Shown: positions 23,717 through 36,160, numbered from the stretch's first letter. The stretch is DNA of 64,000 bases from Hyperoodon ampullatus (GCA_949752795.1 OX457056.1:89798942-89862941); one strand, 5' to 3'. Notes: a model not told the origin generated them from the sequence alone. Numbers and translations are program-made.

Positions 23717-23776
23717 ATAAACTGGTCACTCTTAATTACAACTATATATTTTGAAATAAGGTTATTTAACATAAAG

Positions 23777-23938
23777 CAGTTGTTCTCCAAGTGGGTCCCA
23801 GGACCAGCACACCGGCACTACCTGGAAACTTGTTAAACATGATTCTTGAGCCCCACCCCAGACCTGCTGAATCAGACACACAAGGGTGTGGCTTAGGATA
23901 TTCTGATGCATGCTGGAGTTTGATAGCCACAAGCAGAG
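23777..23938 (+). repeat. MER5-like hAT MITE
   Basis: 'cagttgttctccaagtgggt', 'ggaaacttgttaaa', 'gccccaccccagacctgctg', 'attctgatgcatgctggagt' in MER5 order. Confidence 0.8.
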
Positions 23939-24241
23939 CATCTTGAAATGACCATGCACAAGAATGTTTTTCTTTGTAAGATGAGTGAGATCATGTATAT
24001 ATTCCAAGTTGTTTGTTGGCTGGTGATGACCTCGGAAATTTTAAAGTACTAACTGGGCCCATGGGAATTCATTATCCTATATTTACCTTTGGTAATCTGC
24101 CCTGCTACAAGCTTCATTAAACATTCATTAAGGGAAACAGGGTTTTTGAGAACTGTCTGCTTTCAAGTACATTTGTGTACAAGAAGGAACATAGTATGGT
24201 ATGTTATTTTATGTATACTCTTATTGAATGACTTGTTTTTA

Positions 24242-24381
24242 TTTTTTTATTATTTTTTATTTTTTAATTTTTTTTTTAAATTTATTTTTGGCTGTGTTGG
24301 GTCTTCGTTTCTGTGCGAGGGCTTTCTCTAGTTGCGGCGAGCGGGGGCCACTCTTCATCGCGGTGCACGGGCCTCTCACTG
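24242..24381 (-). mobile_element. 5'-truncated long CHR-type SINE
   Basis: Only the tail-proximal 140 bp is present ('ggctgtgttgggtcttcg', 'ctctagttgcggcgagcg'); the tRNA-like head is absent. The flanks are an exact 16-bp duplication, gaatgacttgttttta at 24226-24241 and 24382-24397, so it inserted already truncated. Confidence 0.9.
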
Positions 24382-24899
24382 GAATGACTTGTTTTTAATA
24401 TCTAGAAAAAATAATAAAGACCCTAGTTAGAAATAATTTAGCTTAAAATGATTATATTTCATTATTTTTAATTTTATATATAAATAGGACTGTATAGTTG
24501 GAAAGGCATGCCTTTGGAGTAAAAAATTGTGTGCCTTGAGTTCTAAAGCCTTCCCTGACCTTTTGTTTTTTCCTCTGAAAAATGGAAATGAAACTCCACA
24601 CCAAGTTGTGAAATTTAAACATGTGAAATGTATTTCGTAAGCAGTAATAATCATTATAGAAGTGTTAGCATTTATTCTCTAAGCAATTCTTGGTTTATAT
24701 TTACTTTTGAACTTAATTGATTTTATGATTAAAATTGATAACTTGTAGATTTCAGAACTTTATGTTTTTATCAACTTCTCCGAGTGAAAGAAATATTGGA
24801 TCATGTAGCATCATGCAGACCTAATGCTAACGGCAGCATTAGACTGTTTCATAGCAATTAGTTACAACTTCTTCCTTCAAACACTTTAATTTAAAAAAA

Positions 24900-26165
24900 T
24901 TATAAATCAGTACATTTTCAATGTAACAAAGAAAAGAAAGAAAAGTTAACAGTCTCTTTCTATTTATTCCCTCCTTGAAATAACCAATTTTTACAGCCTC
25001 ATGTGAATTATTCTATACTTTTATTCATGTCCTTGCAAATGTATATAAACATACACACATCCAGGCAGTTTGTGTTATCAAGTGAAGTAAGCCAAGGCCA
25101 GGCCAACTGTAGATTCAACAATGCAGTAAGAAATGGAACCTAGACCTATGAATCTGTGGTGAAAGAAGATAGTCCTTGGTTGCTAATCAGTAGACCCTTC
25201 TGTAATAATGTGACCCTCTTACAGCCTAAGAATTTGAAAAGGCAGTGGGCTTGTGTTCCAGGATCTTGTGACCCGGCGGGCTCCTCATTTCCCACAGTGG
25301 ACAAAACTACTAAATAGTCATAGCTTCATGAGGAACTAGGCAGGTGATAGGAGCTACACCCACTCGTGTGTATCCCAGATGTTTGCAAATCCTGTTTACT
25401 GATTAGGTAGTAAACCAAAGTGAAGTTTAAACTGTGTCCAAGTTCTTCTCACCATTCTTTGAACCCAGATCGGTCATTTTGGTTTGTTCCTCGTTTGTTT
25501 TTACAAATTTTGGATTGTTACATTTACATTTCTCTGTCATTTTCTTTTTTGCTTCAATACATAATAGTCATCAGTCCAGGTCAATGGTTAGAGAAATGTT
25601 ATTTTTAATATATGCATAATATCCTATAATGTGGGTATGTTATGATTTAGTCAGCTGTTTTCCAGTTGACTTTCATGATATTTCCAGGTTATCTTTAGTG
25701 CCAAAAAACCCCAACTACAACATACATTCTGTACATATACTTATAGGTAAGACTCCCCAAAGTGGAATTACTTTGTCAATTGTTATATGTATTTAAAGTT
25801 TTGAGAGATACTGTCAATTTTGGGGTGTGGGGTGATAGGAGGAGGAAGATTGCAGCAATTTACACTCCCATTGCCAGGGGGTTTGAGTCTCCCTATCCTC
25901 ACCAGCACTGGCTATAATTAATCGTTTTAATATTTATCGATTGTATGGATAAAAGCAGTATCTCCATGATAGCTTCAATTTGCAAACCTCTGGTGACTAC
26001 TAGGCTGTCTCTTCATATTTATTGGCCCTTTGGATTTCCTCTTCTGAGAATTGCTTATTCATATTCCTTGCCCAATTTTATTGGGTATTTCATTTTTTTC
26101 TTATAAATTTGTATAACTAATTTGGATACTAGGAATATTAAGAGTTTGCCAGTCATTATGAGCTG
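24900..26165 (-). repeat. Ancient L1-like 3' fragments
   Basis: Discontinuous resemblance to old L1 3' regions in reverse: 'tttattccctccttgaaata' near 24961, 'ccaaagtggaattactttgt' near 25757, 'ttcctcttctgagaattgct' near 26036. Strongly diverged; 25100-25500 has nothing I can assign. Confidence 0.35.
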
Positions 26166-26332
26166 CACTTGTCACTTGATTTTATTTATGACTTTTACTA
26201 TATATGATAAATGATAGATAAATGAATGGCTAAATTATTTGTCTTTACTAACTTCTCTCTTGCTTAGGAAAGGTTTTCCCAGCTAACAGTAATAAAATAT
26301 TATTCTAAATCTTCTTCTGGTAAATTTACTGT

Positions 26333-26541
26333 AATTTTTTTTTTTTTTTTGCGGTATGCAGGCCTCTCACTGTTCTGGCCTCTCCCGTTGCAGAGCACAG
26401 GCTCTGGACGCGCAGGCTCAGTGGCCATGGCTCACGGGCCCAGCCTCTCTGCGGCATGTGGGATCTTCCCGGACTGGGGCACGAACCCGTGTCCCCTGCA
26501 TCGACAGGCGGACTCTCAACCACTGCACCACCAGGGAAGCC
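26333..26541 (-). mobile_element. Short CHR-type SINE
   Basis: Poly-T then the complete reverse body ending 'accaccagggaagcccc'. No clear target-site duplication. Confidence 0.9.
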
Positions 26542-26714
26542 CCAAAAGCTCTATTTTTAATGTATAAAGTACGAATTTAGCTTTCTTGTTTTCAAGATGG
26601 ATGACCATTTATTCTAGAGCTATTAAACAAATTACCATTTACCCAGAGTTGAAATTCCACTTATGCCATATATTACCTTCCTATTTATACAAGGATCTAT
26701 TTTTGGACCCTCTG

Positions 26715-27020
26715 CGTTAATTTTCTATAAATAATTAGAAATTTAGTGGCTTAAAACAACTCCAGCTTAGTGTATAGTATATAATTCTGTAGGTCAGAAA
26801 TCCAGGTACAGTGAGATTAGGTTTTTTGCTCAGGTTCTCAAAGGCTGAGATTAAGATATCATCCAGACTGAGTTCTCCTCTGAAAACTCTGGGGAAGAAT
26901 CCGCTTCCAACTTTATCCAGGTTGCTGGCAGAATTCAATTCCTTGTGGTTGTAGGACCTAGGTCTCTTTTTTCTTGCTGTCTGTCAGTTGAGGATGCTGT
27001 CAACCCTTCCAGACCACCAG
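26715..27020 (+). repeat. LTR-like fossil
   Basis: 'gcgttaattttctataaata', 'ttagtggcttaaaacaact', 'tctgtaggtcagaaatccag' and 'ttcttgctgtctgtcagttg' match the phrase order of the better-preserved element at 59233. Partial; family not assigned. Confidence 0.5.
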
Positions 27021-27049
27021 CAGCCGTTCTTTTGAGTTGTATTTCGTTT

Positions 27050-28115
27050 GCTAAATTTTATTGAGCTTTTCCAATAATATTTATAAGTGGCAATTGGGTG
27101 TATGTAGCTTTTGGTTTGTGTTAATCTCATATCCAATCCGTCTCTCCTAGTGTTAACACATATTAAGAATCTTGATCTTTAGGATCTGTGGTCATATTAA
27201 TTAACTTCTAAATTCCAGATAAAATGTTAATGTCACTTAAAGCAAGGTGTCTAGATTCAGGTGGCTTTGGACACTGCATTTCTGGGTAATATTAGGCTTC
27301 AAGTAGCCATGCTGAGCCTAGGAACATGCAGTTCTTTTCATGTAGTTAATCTTTAATGGTATTTTTCCATCACTAACCAGCAGCAAGTTTGTTGTAATCC
27401 AAATTTTCACATAGTAGTTTGCTGTCAAACTAAAAACGAAGTTAGGAATGGAGACTAATAAAACCTGTGTAAACTATAGTTTTTTTTTTGTTGTTGTTTT
27501 TTTGAAGGAAATACTCAGTCTTCTCCCTACCTTTAAGGACCAAAGCTCATTCAGGAGTAGTATATCCAGGTCTAAAACATTCTTTCTTGTTCCAAGTGAT
27601 AATTGACCTTTAAGCACTTAGTTCTTGGCATATTTTAAAAATTTTGTGTTAATTCTCAAGGCAGGGTTCCAATCAGTGGCAGAGTATCAGGTCAAATAAA
27701 GCATGGAACCATCTGGTTTATTAGCAGAAAACCATGACAAGTCGGCTCTTCCTGGAGTGAGTTAAATCTTAGAATTACGAGTGATGTTCTTGAAAGATCC
27801 TAAAAATCCTTCACAATAAGTTGCTCCTTGGAGCTTTTGTCCACAACGTTGCTCTGTTTACCCCTGGGAACACTTGAGAGCGTCTTGTTCTGCTCAGCTA
27901 GTTGGTTGCATGGCAGATTCTCCAGTTCAATGAAGAGCAAAGTTGCTAAAGCTGCGTGTGACCATGTGGTTGAGTGTGAGTTACATACCCTTGAAGAAAT
28001 TAAACATAAATGAGTAACTGGGTATAGGCGTTACTATCAATACTATGCATACCAATTCTCAGTTAATACTTCTGAATAAATACTGTAGTTGGGAGAACAT
28101 TTCTCAGATTATCAC
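27050..28115. other. Non-coding DNA, nothing recognised
   Basis: Mixed composition with a T-rich stretch near 27480. No conserved frame or repeat family seen. Confidence 0.4.
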
Positions 28116-28119
28116 CACA

Positions 28120-28310
28120 GTTGTTAATCTTTACTTAGCACTTACTGTGGTTCACACCCTGCTCTAAGGGCTTTACATATATTAACTCACTTAATCCTCA
28201 CAACAGTCCTTTGATCAAGGTTAGGTGGCAAGTGGAGCTGCCAGGAATTGATGTCCGTGTCTGGCTCCTGAGTCTATGCTCTTAATCACTAATATACGCT
28301 TGCTTATTGG
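28120..28310 (-). repeat. MIR SINE
   Basis: Reverse MIR: 'acttactgtggttcacacc', 'ttaactcacttaatcctcac', and at the head 'gtctatgctcttaatcac'. The 'aaactgaggc' block is lost. Confidence 0.7.
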
Positions 28311-28879
28311 TCTTACAAATCTAGAAGGAAAGAATGATTTCCTGAAAAAGCCTTTCAGGCCTGGAGGAGTAGATTCCGTCTATTAATAAAGGTAGAATGA
28401 TGCAGTCACAAGCTGAAATTGACTGCTTCTGTTGCCTCCAACTTTCATCTTTTCCTTTTGTGGAAGAAAAGCCAGGCTGAGCCGTGAAAGAGGAAACAGG
28501 GTGTTCTTGTTTCCATTTCCCATACTATTACTTTTCTATAAAATTCAATGATCGATGGTCATTTGTTGATCATCCTCACTTTGGCCAAGCATTAGACTCT
28601 GTGGAGTCTGGACAGGACTTAGCTGTGTTCCCTGACTTAGAAGAATGAAGCTACCTGCAGCCCACTGTAGCAGGAGCAGTGACTGAGCCGTGCTCAGGAC
28701 TGTTATGGTAGCAGAGAAGGGAAATGCCCTATTGTACCTCCTGTGTGGATCCTTCTCCATCTCCCCTACTCTAAGTTAAAGCTAAAACAGTCTAGAGGGT
28801 GAAGAGAGGCTGGTGTGGTGAGTGGGTATATGACTGATAAGCCTGCTAGAAAGAGAGGGCAGCATTTGCACAGCTGCAG

Positions 28880-29060
28880 GGTATAGGTTATACTTTGCAA
28901 CCTCTTTGATAAGTCACCTGGGTACTTATTTAATTCCACATTCATGGGCCCCATTCTATAGCCTCTGAATCAGAATCTCCAGGGGAAGTGCCTAGGGGAC
29001 TGTGATTAACAGGGCCCTCAGGGCACTCCTGTCAGTCGGGGGAGCTTGGAAAACACCGCA
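28880..29060 (+). repeat. MER5-like hAT fragment
   Basis: 'aagtcacctgggtacttatt', 'catgggccccattctatagc', 'ctgaatcagaatctccaggg' follow MER5 order. Confidence 0.55.
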
Positions 29061-29069
29061 CAAGTGGAA

Positions 29070-30610
29070 TACAGTTTGTTCACAAACATAGAATGAATTT
29101 TAGAGCAAACAGTTGAGGATGAGATCAGGTGGTCTGAAGGTCAGTTTCTGTCTTGCTGTCTTTTGTGATTGTTTGGGTTTCTATTTGTATCCTACTGAAT
29201 GCTGCTTACTTCTCAAGTATCAACAGATAAATAGAACATTTACTTAGACTTGGACAACTTTAATTTGCAAGCAATGTGTTGAAAGTTCGGACTTCAGCTC
29301 AATTTACAGGGTTTCCAACCTTGACTTATTTATGCTGAGAAACAGCCAAGGAGAAGAGTGGGAAAAAGAATGAACATTGTTCGTCTGCAGTGTGCCCCAT
29401 GACTCTTAACAGCATCTCATTTTATTCACTAGCAAGCTGAAGCTAGGAGGTCAGTTACATAGGCCACAGAGTTATTAAGTGATGCAACCGATATTCAAAC
29501 CTGGGTCTATAGAGCAGGAGGAATTTGATTTGTCAAAAAGTGGTGATCAGAGTGCTCATTCACTCAGTTAAAATAGGTGAACCAGAAAATGCAGGGTTAG
29601 GGTCAGGGGCTGTGATGAAAAAGCTTCAACATTTGTTACCATGTGAAAATATGTGCCCAATATTCTGTATTTTTTTCTTTTTAAGAGAAACTAATTATCA
29701 ATATGTTATATAAATTTATCTCCATTTTAAAATGTTGGTCCTATATTCAAAAAATGCAAAACAATGTGTTTGGCAACACTGTGATACAAAATATATATAT
29801 CATTGGGTAGAATTTTGCTTAAGGGCCACTGGTATGTGACTTGTAGATTAAATAACCTCTAAAGTCTAAGCTTTAAAATGTCATGATTCTTTCTGATTCT
29901 TGATGAGGTATGATTTACTGTGATTCACTTTCCTTTCATATCTTAAAGAATTTTTTCTGAATATTTATGTGAAATATTAATAATGAAGCCTTCTCTAAGT
30001 ATCAGTATACTTTTAACTTTGCTGGGGTAGATGGGGAAGGATGAAAAGGCTACTTCTGGCTTCTTGCTACTGGGAAAAGTGTTGCCCTCCCCTGAGCCTT
30101 CTAGTCCAACTGCTCTACTATCAGAGGAGCTAAAAATGTCTCTGTCCACTTCGATGTATGCTTTCAACCCATGTGGATCCACATGCAATCAGTGTCTCTC
30201 CAAAGTGTGTAGAGCAACATATTAGGGAACCTTGAAACCAATTCAGTGCAGCTTGACCAGTATTAAAATGAGAGAGACTGAGAAAGAGAATAGAGTAGAA
30301 TAGAAGATGCATGCATGGCAAGTAGGAAGGGCAAGAATTGTTCTGTACGACTTTGTTTTAGCTGTATGTGTGTATGTGTGTGTCTGTGTTCCAGGTTGCA
30401 TCATAGAATGTATTTCTTACTGGCCTGGCAGTTAACAAATTTTGTAAGCACTGCGCTAGAGTGACTAAATATTGATAGATCCTTGGTTGTTCCTCCTCGA
30501 TCTAAGATGGTATAAATTCTAAGCTGGAAATTTGAAAGAATTTTTACCACATATTAACTACCTCCACACTTGGTCCTTTTTGTTCAATCCCTTGAAAACA
30601 TTAACAACTT
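29070..30610. other. Non-coding DNA, mostly unassigned
   Basis: A weak MIR-like trace at 29400-29520 and a TG-rich stretch at 30361-30391. Nothing else recognised. Confidence 0.4.
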
Positions 30611-30618
30611 CTCTATCT

Positions 30619-30807
30619 CAGGGGTCCCCAACCCCCCTCTCCACCCCCGGGCCAGAGGTGAGTGGTGAGCGGACGGGCAAGCGAAAGCTTCATCTGCCGC
30701 TCCCCATGGCTCACGCTACTGCCTGAACTGTCCCCCCCTCCCCTGTCTGTGGAAAAACTGTCTTCCATGAAACTGGTCCCTGGTGCCAAAAAGGTTGGGG
30801 ACCGCTG
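30619..30807. mobile_element. hAT-type non-autonomous DNA transposon
   Basis: Inverted ends CAGGGGTCCCCAAC and GTTGGGGACCGCTG, with 'gaaactggtccctggtgcca' before the right end. Eight-bp flanks ctctatct/ttttatct (30611-30618, 30808-30815; two differences) fit a decayed hAT target duplication. Its middle is internally deleted relative to the longer form I recall. The GC-rich body is not a CpG-island promoter. Confidence 0.75.
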
Positions 30808-31655
30808 TTTTATCTTATATATATATCAGTCCTTTGATCCAATAATTAGTTTTCAGGCAAGAGTGGCAGTGCTGAAGGGAGGGAGGGACACTACAAAATG
30901 ATAAGCCACATGGCCTTGGAGAGTGGGACAGAGACTCCATGACCGAGAGAGGATGCTGAAGAGAGGGCAGTGAGCCAGCCCCAATTCTATCTTTACTGAA
31001 ATTCCTTGAGAATGAAAAGGAAGAAGGGGGAGGACAATATGTGAGTGAATAGAGCACCTAATGCAAGTCTAAGGGCAGTGAAAAGGCACAGAGGAAGGTG
31101 GACCTAGGGATACTTTGGCAGTGAAATGTTTTCTATTTGTAGAATTGCCTCTTTGAAACTGAGTGAATGGGGAAAGGTGAAGTTCTTGAGATACACCATG
31201 AATTACCTGAGGTTAACACCCCCTACATGCTGTATTTGTTTAATTATTTCTAAGTTTGAATTCTGAAGAAATTGTATTCCAAAATTTAAAAATCTAAGTA
31301 GAATCTAGATTGTTGTGTGAGACTGTGGACCCTAGAGGGATACACACTCCTCTGTCTTAATAAGAATTTAATTGCAAATGAAAACTTCTCTTTTAAAGTT
31401 TCCAGAAATAATATAAAATTGTACTAATTTCAACCTTCTGAAAACTATGAGGTTTGTCATAATGGTCACCTGATGGGATGAAATGCATGAAAAGCCCTTA
31501 GTGCTTATGTTAAGTATTTTACATTATCTATTGATTCATTGATAAAGCACTATCTTACATCCTTATTCTGGGGAGATTTCTGGATATGTTATGAACTACT
31601 TTAATAACTCCAAGCTCTCATTACTAGTTATAGGTTAAGAAGCTATTTTTATATG

Positions 31656-31874
31656 CAGTTGACCCTTGAACAATGCAGGTTTGAATTTCAGGGATCCACT
31701 TATACTTGGATATTTTTCAGTAGTAAATATTACAATACTACCAAATCCTAGTTGGTTGAATCTGAGGATGCCTAGGAACTGTGGAAATGGATGGCCAAGT
31801 ACACGTTATGGGTAGATTTTCTACTTTGAGGAAGGTGGGCACTCCTAATCCCTACATTGTTCAAGGGTCAACTA
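31656..31874. mobile_element. Palindromic Tigger-type MITE
   Basis: Inverted ends cagttgacccttgaacaatg and cattgttcaagggtcaacta are nearly perfect mirror images over about 20 bp. TA follows the right end (31875-31876). No transposase sequence inside. Confidence 0.8.
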
Positions 31875-32589
31875 TACCGAAGTGAAAACTAGGCTTTTCA
31901 AATTACTTCAGAGACAGATTTTTAAAACATTATATTGAAAAGATAGGATTATTTTGACCAGTTTACATTGATTTAGCTCTCTGGACAGAAAATTGAGAGA
32001 GCAGACTCCAAAGGGCAGCAAACTGATGGGGTAGAACTTTTTTTGTATTGTTTCCATTACTAGTATAAAACTGATAAAACCAACTTTATGGGTATTTTCT
32101 CTCGCTAACAGTAGACGCTATGTATTGTGGATCCAATATCCAGGCACAAATACACACTTTGGAGGCCAGTGTATTCTTCCCATTAAAAGTGACTTTCTGC
32201 CTGTTGTTTGTTTGCTTTAGATCATATAAATTTTAAAGATATGATGAGTTCTTGTGAGATTATTTGTGATTCAACTTATTTTCTGTAAATACAGTGATAA
32301 AGTGATGCTACATAACTGTAATCCCTGGGATTGCTTAAAGACCAATATAGAGTAAACAAGTGTATTAGCTAGAATGGATTATTAAAAATAGTGATTCACT
32401 AGAATTACTAGAATAGGACCAAATCTTTCAGTGCTGCTAGGTAATGATTTATGATTTCAGATCCATGAACGCTGGATACAGTTTTAACGTCCTTAGGGGG
32501 AAACTATTAATTTCTGATTTGTATAACACTTTAGAGAAAATAATCAATAGACATGTTATAAACTTAAAATGAAGCTTAGGAAGGAAGCA

Positions 32590-32900
32590 AGCTTAGATAA
32601 TTTGCCCAGACTATTTCAGTGCCTTGAACACTATTTTGCACTTGGGATTGCATTTATATATTTACGTACCTATTGCCTCACCTAGACCCTGAGATCCTAG
32701 AGATGAGGATCCAGGTCTTAATCATCTCTGTGTCCCTAGCCAGTGTAGTTTCTAGCACATAACCTAGTTTTTCTGCAAATGCGGTCATGGACCACCTGAA
32801 TCAGATTCATCTGGGGAGTTGTGTTACCAATTCATATTATCAGGACGCACCCACAGATTTACTAAAAATCTCCAGAGGTGCACTCCAACCTAAAACGATC
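32590..32900 (+). repeat. L2 tail followed by MER5-like fragment
   Basis: 32670-32765 reads like the L2 end ('ctagaccctgagatcctaga', 'catctctgtgtccctagcca'). 32775-32900 has MER5 phrases ('gaatcagattcatctgggga', 'aaaaatctccagaggtgcac'). Confidence 0.5.
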
Positions 32901-33059
32901 AAGTAAATGCAATGACATTGATAAAGCAAGGATAGAAAACAAGGCCTCCAGACCTTGCCCTCCACACACTTGCTGATATGCTCGTAGCCTGCTGGATGAA
33001 CTTTGGGCATCTACTAAGTGCCTGCTACTCTGGTTACAAAGTTAAATGAAGCACATTAA

Positions 33060-33300
33060 CAGTTAAAAGCAGACTGCTGTGTTGGAAAGGTTTGATTTGA
33101 GTCAACCTTACCTGCTTACTAATCACATGAATTTCAGCATGTCACTAAACTTCTCTAAGCCTGTTTCCTCTTTCGTAAAATGGAAATAACGACTGTGTCA
33201 TAAGATTGATGTAAATACTAGATATGATAAGACATGTAAAACGCTTTGCAAAGTGCTTGGAATAGAGTGTGCTCTTAATAAATGTTAGCTTTTTTTTTCC
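33060..33300 (+). repeat. MIR SINE
   Basis: Forward MIR: 'aaacttctctaagcctgttt', 'cgtaaaatggaaataacgac', 'tgctcttaataaatgttagc'. Confidence 0.85.
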
Positions 33301-33414
33301 TTTTTTAAATTAATGGGCATACGTTCTAGTCAGGGCTGAATTTCTTGGAAAATAAGAAGCCCTTGAAAATGAGGAAAATAAGGAAGAGATTAGATAGGAG
33401 TTAGGTTTGTTTTC

Positions 33415-33860
33415 TATCACTCCACCCCCAAAACATGGTGGTGTAACTTCTACTGACTCACAGTTTGGTGGGTTGGCAGTTGGGGTTGTACTCAGTTGGG
33501 ACAGCTCATCTCGGTGCTAGATTGTGTCCTCTGAGCACACTCACATGTTGGCAGTCAGCTGGCAGTCAGTGGCCTCATCCATATGTTGACAGGAGCAATA
33601 GTTGCTAAGTGGGTCAGGAGTACTCATCATCCAGGAGACTGGCCTAGGCTCGGGCATGTGGTAGTGGGAAAAATGGAGTCAAGGAAGTCCCGTGAGCAAG
33701 CACTTTTCAAGCCTCTGCTTGTATCAGGTTTACTAGAGTTTCATTAGCCAAAGCAAGGCACGTGGGCAAGCGTAGCTGCAATGGGTAGAGAAAGACTTCA
33801 CCACTTGATGGGTGAAAGGATGTGCATACAGGGATGGAAAGCATTTGTGGCCATTTTTGT
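33415..33860. repeat. Ancient interspersed repeat, unassigned
   Basis: 'tctactgactcacagtttgg' to 'ttcattagccaaagcaaggc' resembles a common LTR-like mammalian repeat; family not assigned. Confidence 0.35.
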
Positions 33861-34030
33861 TATCTGCACAGAATGGGTTTTACTGACTGCTTACTCTATA
33901 TCCAGCTTTATGCTAGATGATTTACATGTTATTCCCTTAATCCTCACAACAATTTCCTGACATGTGTGACAGTCCCATTTCATGGATGAGAAAACTGATG
34001 ATTAGATAAGTTAAGAGACATGTATGTAGT
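33860..34030 (-). repeat. MIR SINE
   Basis: Reverse MIR: 'tgactgcttactctatatcc', 'attcccttaatcctcacaac', 'tggatgagaaaactgatgat'. It ends about 300 bp before the first ATP10D coding exon. Confidence 0.75.
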
Positions 34031-34323
34031 AAGCCCAAATTATTTGCCTCAAGTTGTAGAGTAGCCTTTTAGGGGCTGTCTCTTGTTGCTTAGGTGATCA
34101 GGTGATCAGCCCATGAGGCAGAAGGTGTATGCTCTATTTCATAAAGATCTGGTTAAAACAGAGTTCCAGTGACTCGTTTTATTCCCACATTAATACCTTG
34201 AGCCATTGAGTCATTTGTTTATTTAGTATAGAAAAAAATTTAATTTTACTATTATTACTATTCTTTAAGACTTTCCAGAAGCTTATGAGAAGTATTTTAG
34301 TGGGTTTTTCTTTGTTTTGCCAG

Positions 34324-34649
34324 ATTACCTACACAACCTGGATCTCACCGCATTTGGACATGACTGAGCCCCTTCAATGGGCCAGATATCACTGGCAGCG
34401 GCTGACTGGCGGTGAAAACAGGGACGATCATGAGAGGCCATACAGCTATTCCTCTTTGCTTGCCTGCAGGGGCAAGTCCTCCCAGACCCCCAGACTGGCA
34501 GGAAAGCACCGGGTTGTTGTTCCCCACCTCCAGCCCTTCAAGGACGAGTATGAAAAGTTTTCTGGAACCTACGTGAATAACAGAATACGGACAACGAAGT
34601 ACACGCTTTTGAATTTTGTGCCAAGAAATTTATTTGAACAATTTCACAG
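34324..34649 (+). CDS. ATP10D: ATP10D coding exon 1: start codon and cytosolic N-terminus
   Basis: The acceptor 'tttgttttgccag' precedes 34324. 36 nt of 5'UTR are followed by ATG at 34360 (G at -3, A at +4: moderate context), chosen because the next residues match the ATP10D N-terminus. An in-frame ATG at 34285 lies in the intron and is not used. The exon encodes residues 1-96 and two bases of Arg97. It includes the P4-ATPase N-terminal signature around NNRIRTTKYTLLNFVPRNL (residues 73-91), the segment that leads into TM1. The polar stretch 17-50 (GGENRDDHERP onward) is the variable tail. Donor cacag|gtactt at 34650. The 36 nt of UTR contain no upstream ATG or in-frame stop, so an N-terminal extension from an unseen exon is not formally excluded. 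Confidence 0.95.
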
Positions 34650-34779
34650 GTACTTTTATTTTTGGGGAAAAAAATCTTAGAATGTTCTTGGTCCTTCTAA
34701 TTGATATATAAGATTTTTCATTTTCATAATGTTGTTACCTAAGCCTAAGGCTTGTGACATTATCTTTGACAATTCTGGT

Positions 34780-36160
34780 AGTCTGTTGTGGAATGATGAC
34801 CTCTTACATTCACATAACACTTTATAATTAATAAGATGCTTTCTCGTGACAAGAGACGATATTGTTACCTTCATATTACAGATTAGGAAACTAAGTTTGG
34901 CACAGTGGTTTAGCCACTGTGATGCCAAAAGCAGACGAGGGACTATAGCCTTCAGTCTTCTCACTCTTGCTTTGGTGTTTTTTCCATTAAACCATGGTGT
35001 ATTTTAATTCTAGCTTTTTCTTCTTGATAATGGGAGAAAATAGAGCTCTGAAGCAAATGCAGATGTAAGCTCTAAGGTCAGGTGAAACAAAGACATAAAT
35101 CAGAGTTATATGTATTTATGGAAGCCCTCTGATCAGGTTAGGTATTGAAGGGAATGCAAGGCTAAATGGTGCTTCTTTCCTTACAGAGTTTTATATTTTA
35201 GCAAGGGAAACAAGATGTTTATACAATGAAAAGGCATAGTGGATGTGATGAGTGTTATAAGGTGCTACCAACTAGGATGGAAACCTCAAAAAGAGAAATA
35301 ATACTACTAGCCAGAGCAATAGAAGGGAAAAGTGGCATATGAACTTAATTATGAAGGTTAAGATGTTCAGGGCAGAGGTGTCTGCAAAGCACATTTCAGA
35401 TGGAGGAAGGAATATGAGTAAAAGCAGAATGGCAGTAACATAGAAGATTTGCTGGAGGCCTGGGAAGTAGTCCTCTGTGACTAATGCAATTAGAGGCAAA
35501 TTGAAGGCAGGAGAAAACATTTAGGAAAATACTGCATATATCCCAGAGAGTTGTAATGGAGACCTGAACTTAGAACAATGGGGGGATACAAAGGAGGATA
35601 ATCTATTACAGATACTATGGATTAGATGTAGGGAATTAAGCGAAAGGAGTCAAAACATGATGTGAACAAGTTGAGATGTGAGGACCAGGAGGTTTAACAG
35701 AAAAAAGAATGACAGGAGTAAAAAGAAGCTCGGCTAGAAGATTATTTTGTTTTTGTAAATGATGAGTTTGAGATGCTAATATCAGTATAGAGATTCTCAG
35801 CATCTATTATTCATTCCACATACATTCATTCTCATTTTTCATTTTATATACATTCCATATACATTCATGGAACAGTGGATATGGTTAAAGTACAGATGTG
35901 AATTTATTGAATTAATGGCTTTAACTGCTGTGGGTGTTTCTGTCTATGGGAGCTTGCAATCTAGTGCCCTTGATGGAATTAGAACCTGGAACTTGAACAG
36001 AGTTCAGGGCCTAGCCCTATAGATTTGGATGCAGTTCACATGGAAATCACTGAAGCCACAGAAATAGCAAAAAGGGCTAAGAAAAAAATTTCAGGGTAAA
36101 AGGAATTAGAGGTGAGGAAGGAGGGGTATGTGTAGATTATTTTGAGAAGTTTGGTTATGG
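34780..36160. other. Intron 2 of ATP10D coding part, mostly unassigned
   Basis: 34790-34960 has a weak reverse MIR trace ('attacagattaggaaactaa'). 35200-36100 is purine-rich with phrases like 'gcagaatggcagtaacatag' that resemble an old unassigned mammalian repeat similar to 52540-52850. The 110-aa minus-strand frame here is not convincing as a gene. Confidence 0.35.

Noticed and set aside
34285..34359. Upstream in-frame ATG before the ATP10D start
   Set aside because: The ATG lies before the splice acceptor at 34321-34323, in the intron; the protein match begins at 34360.
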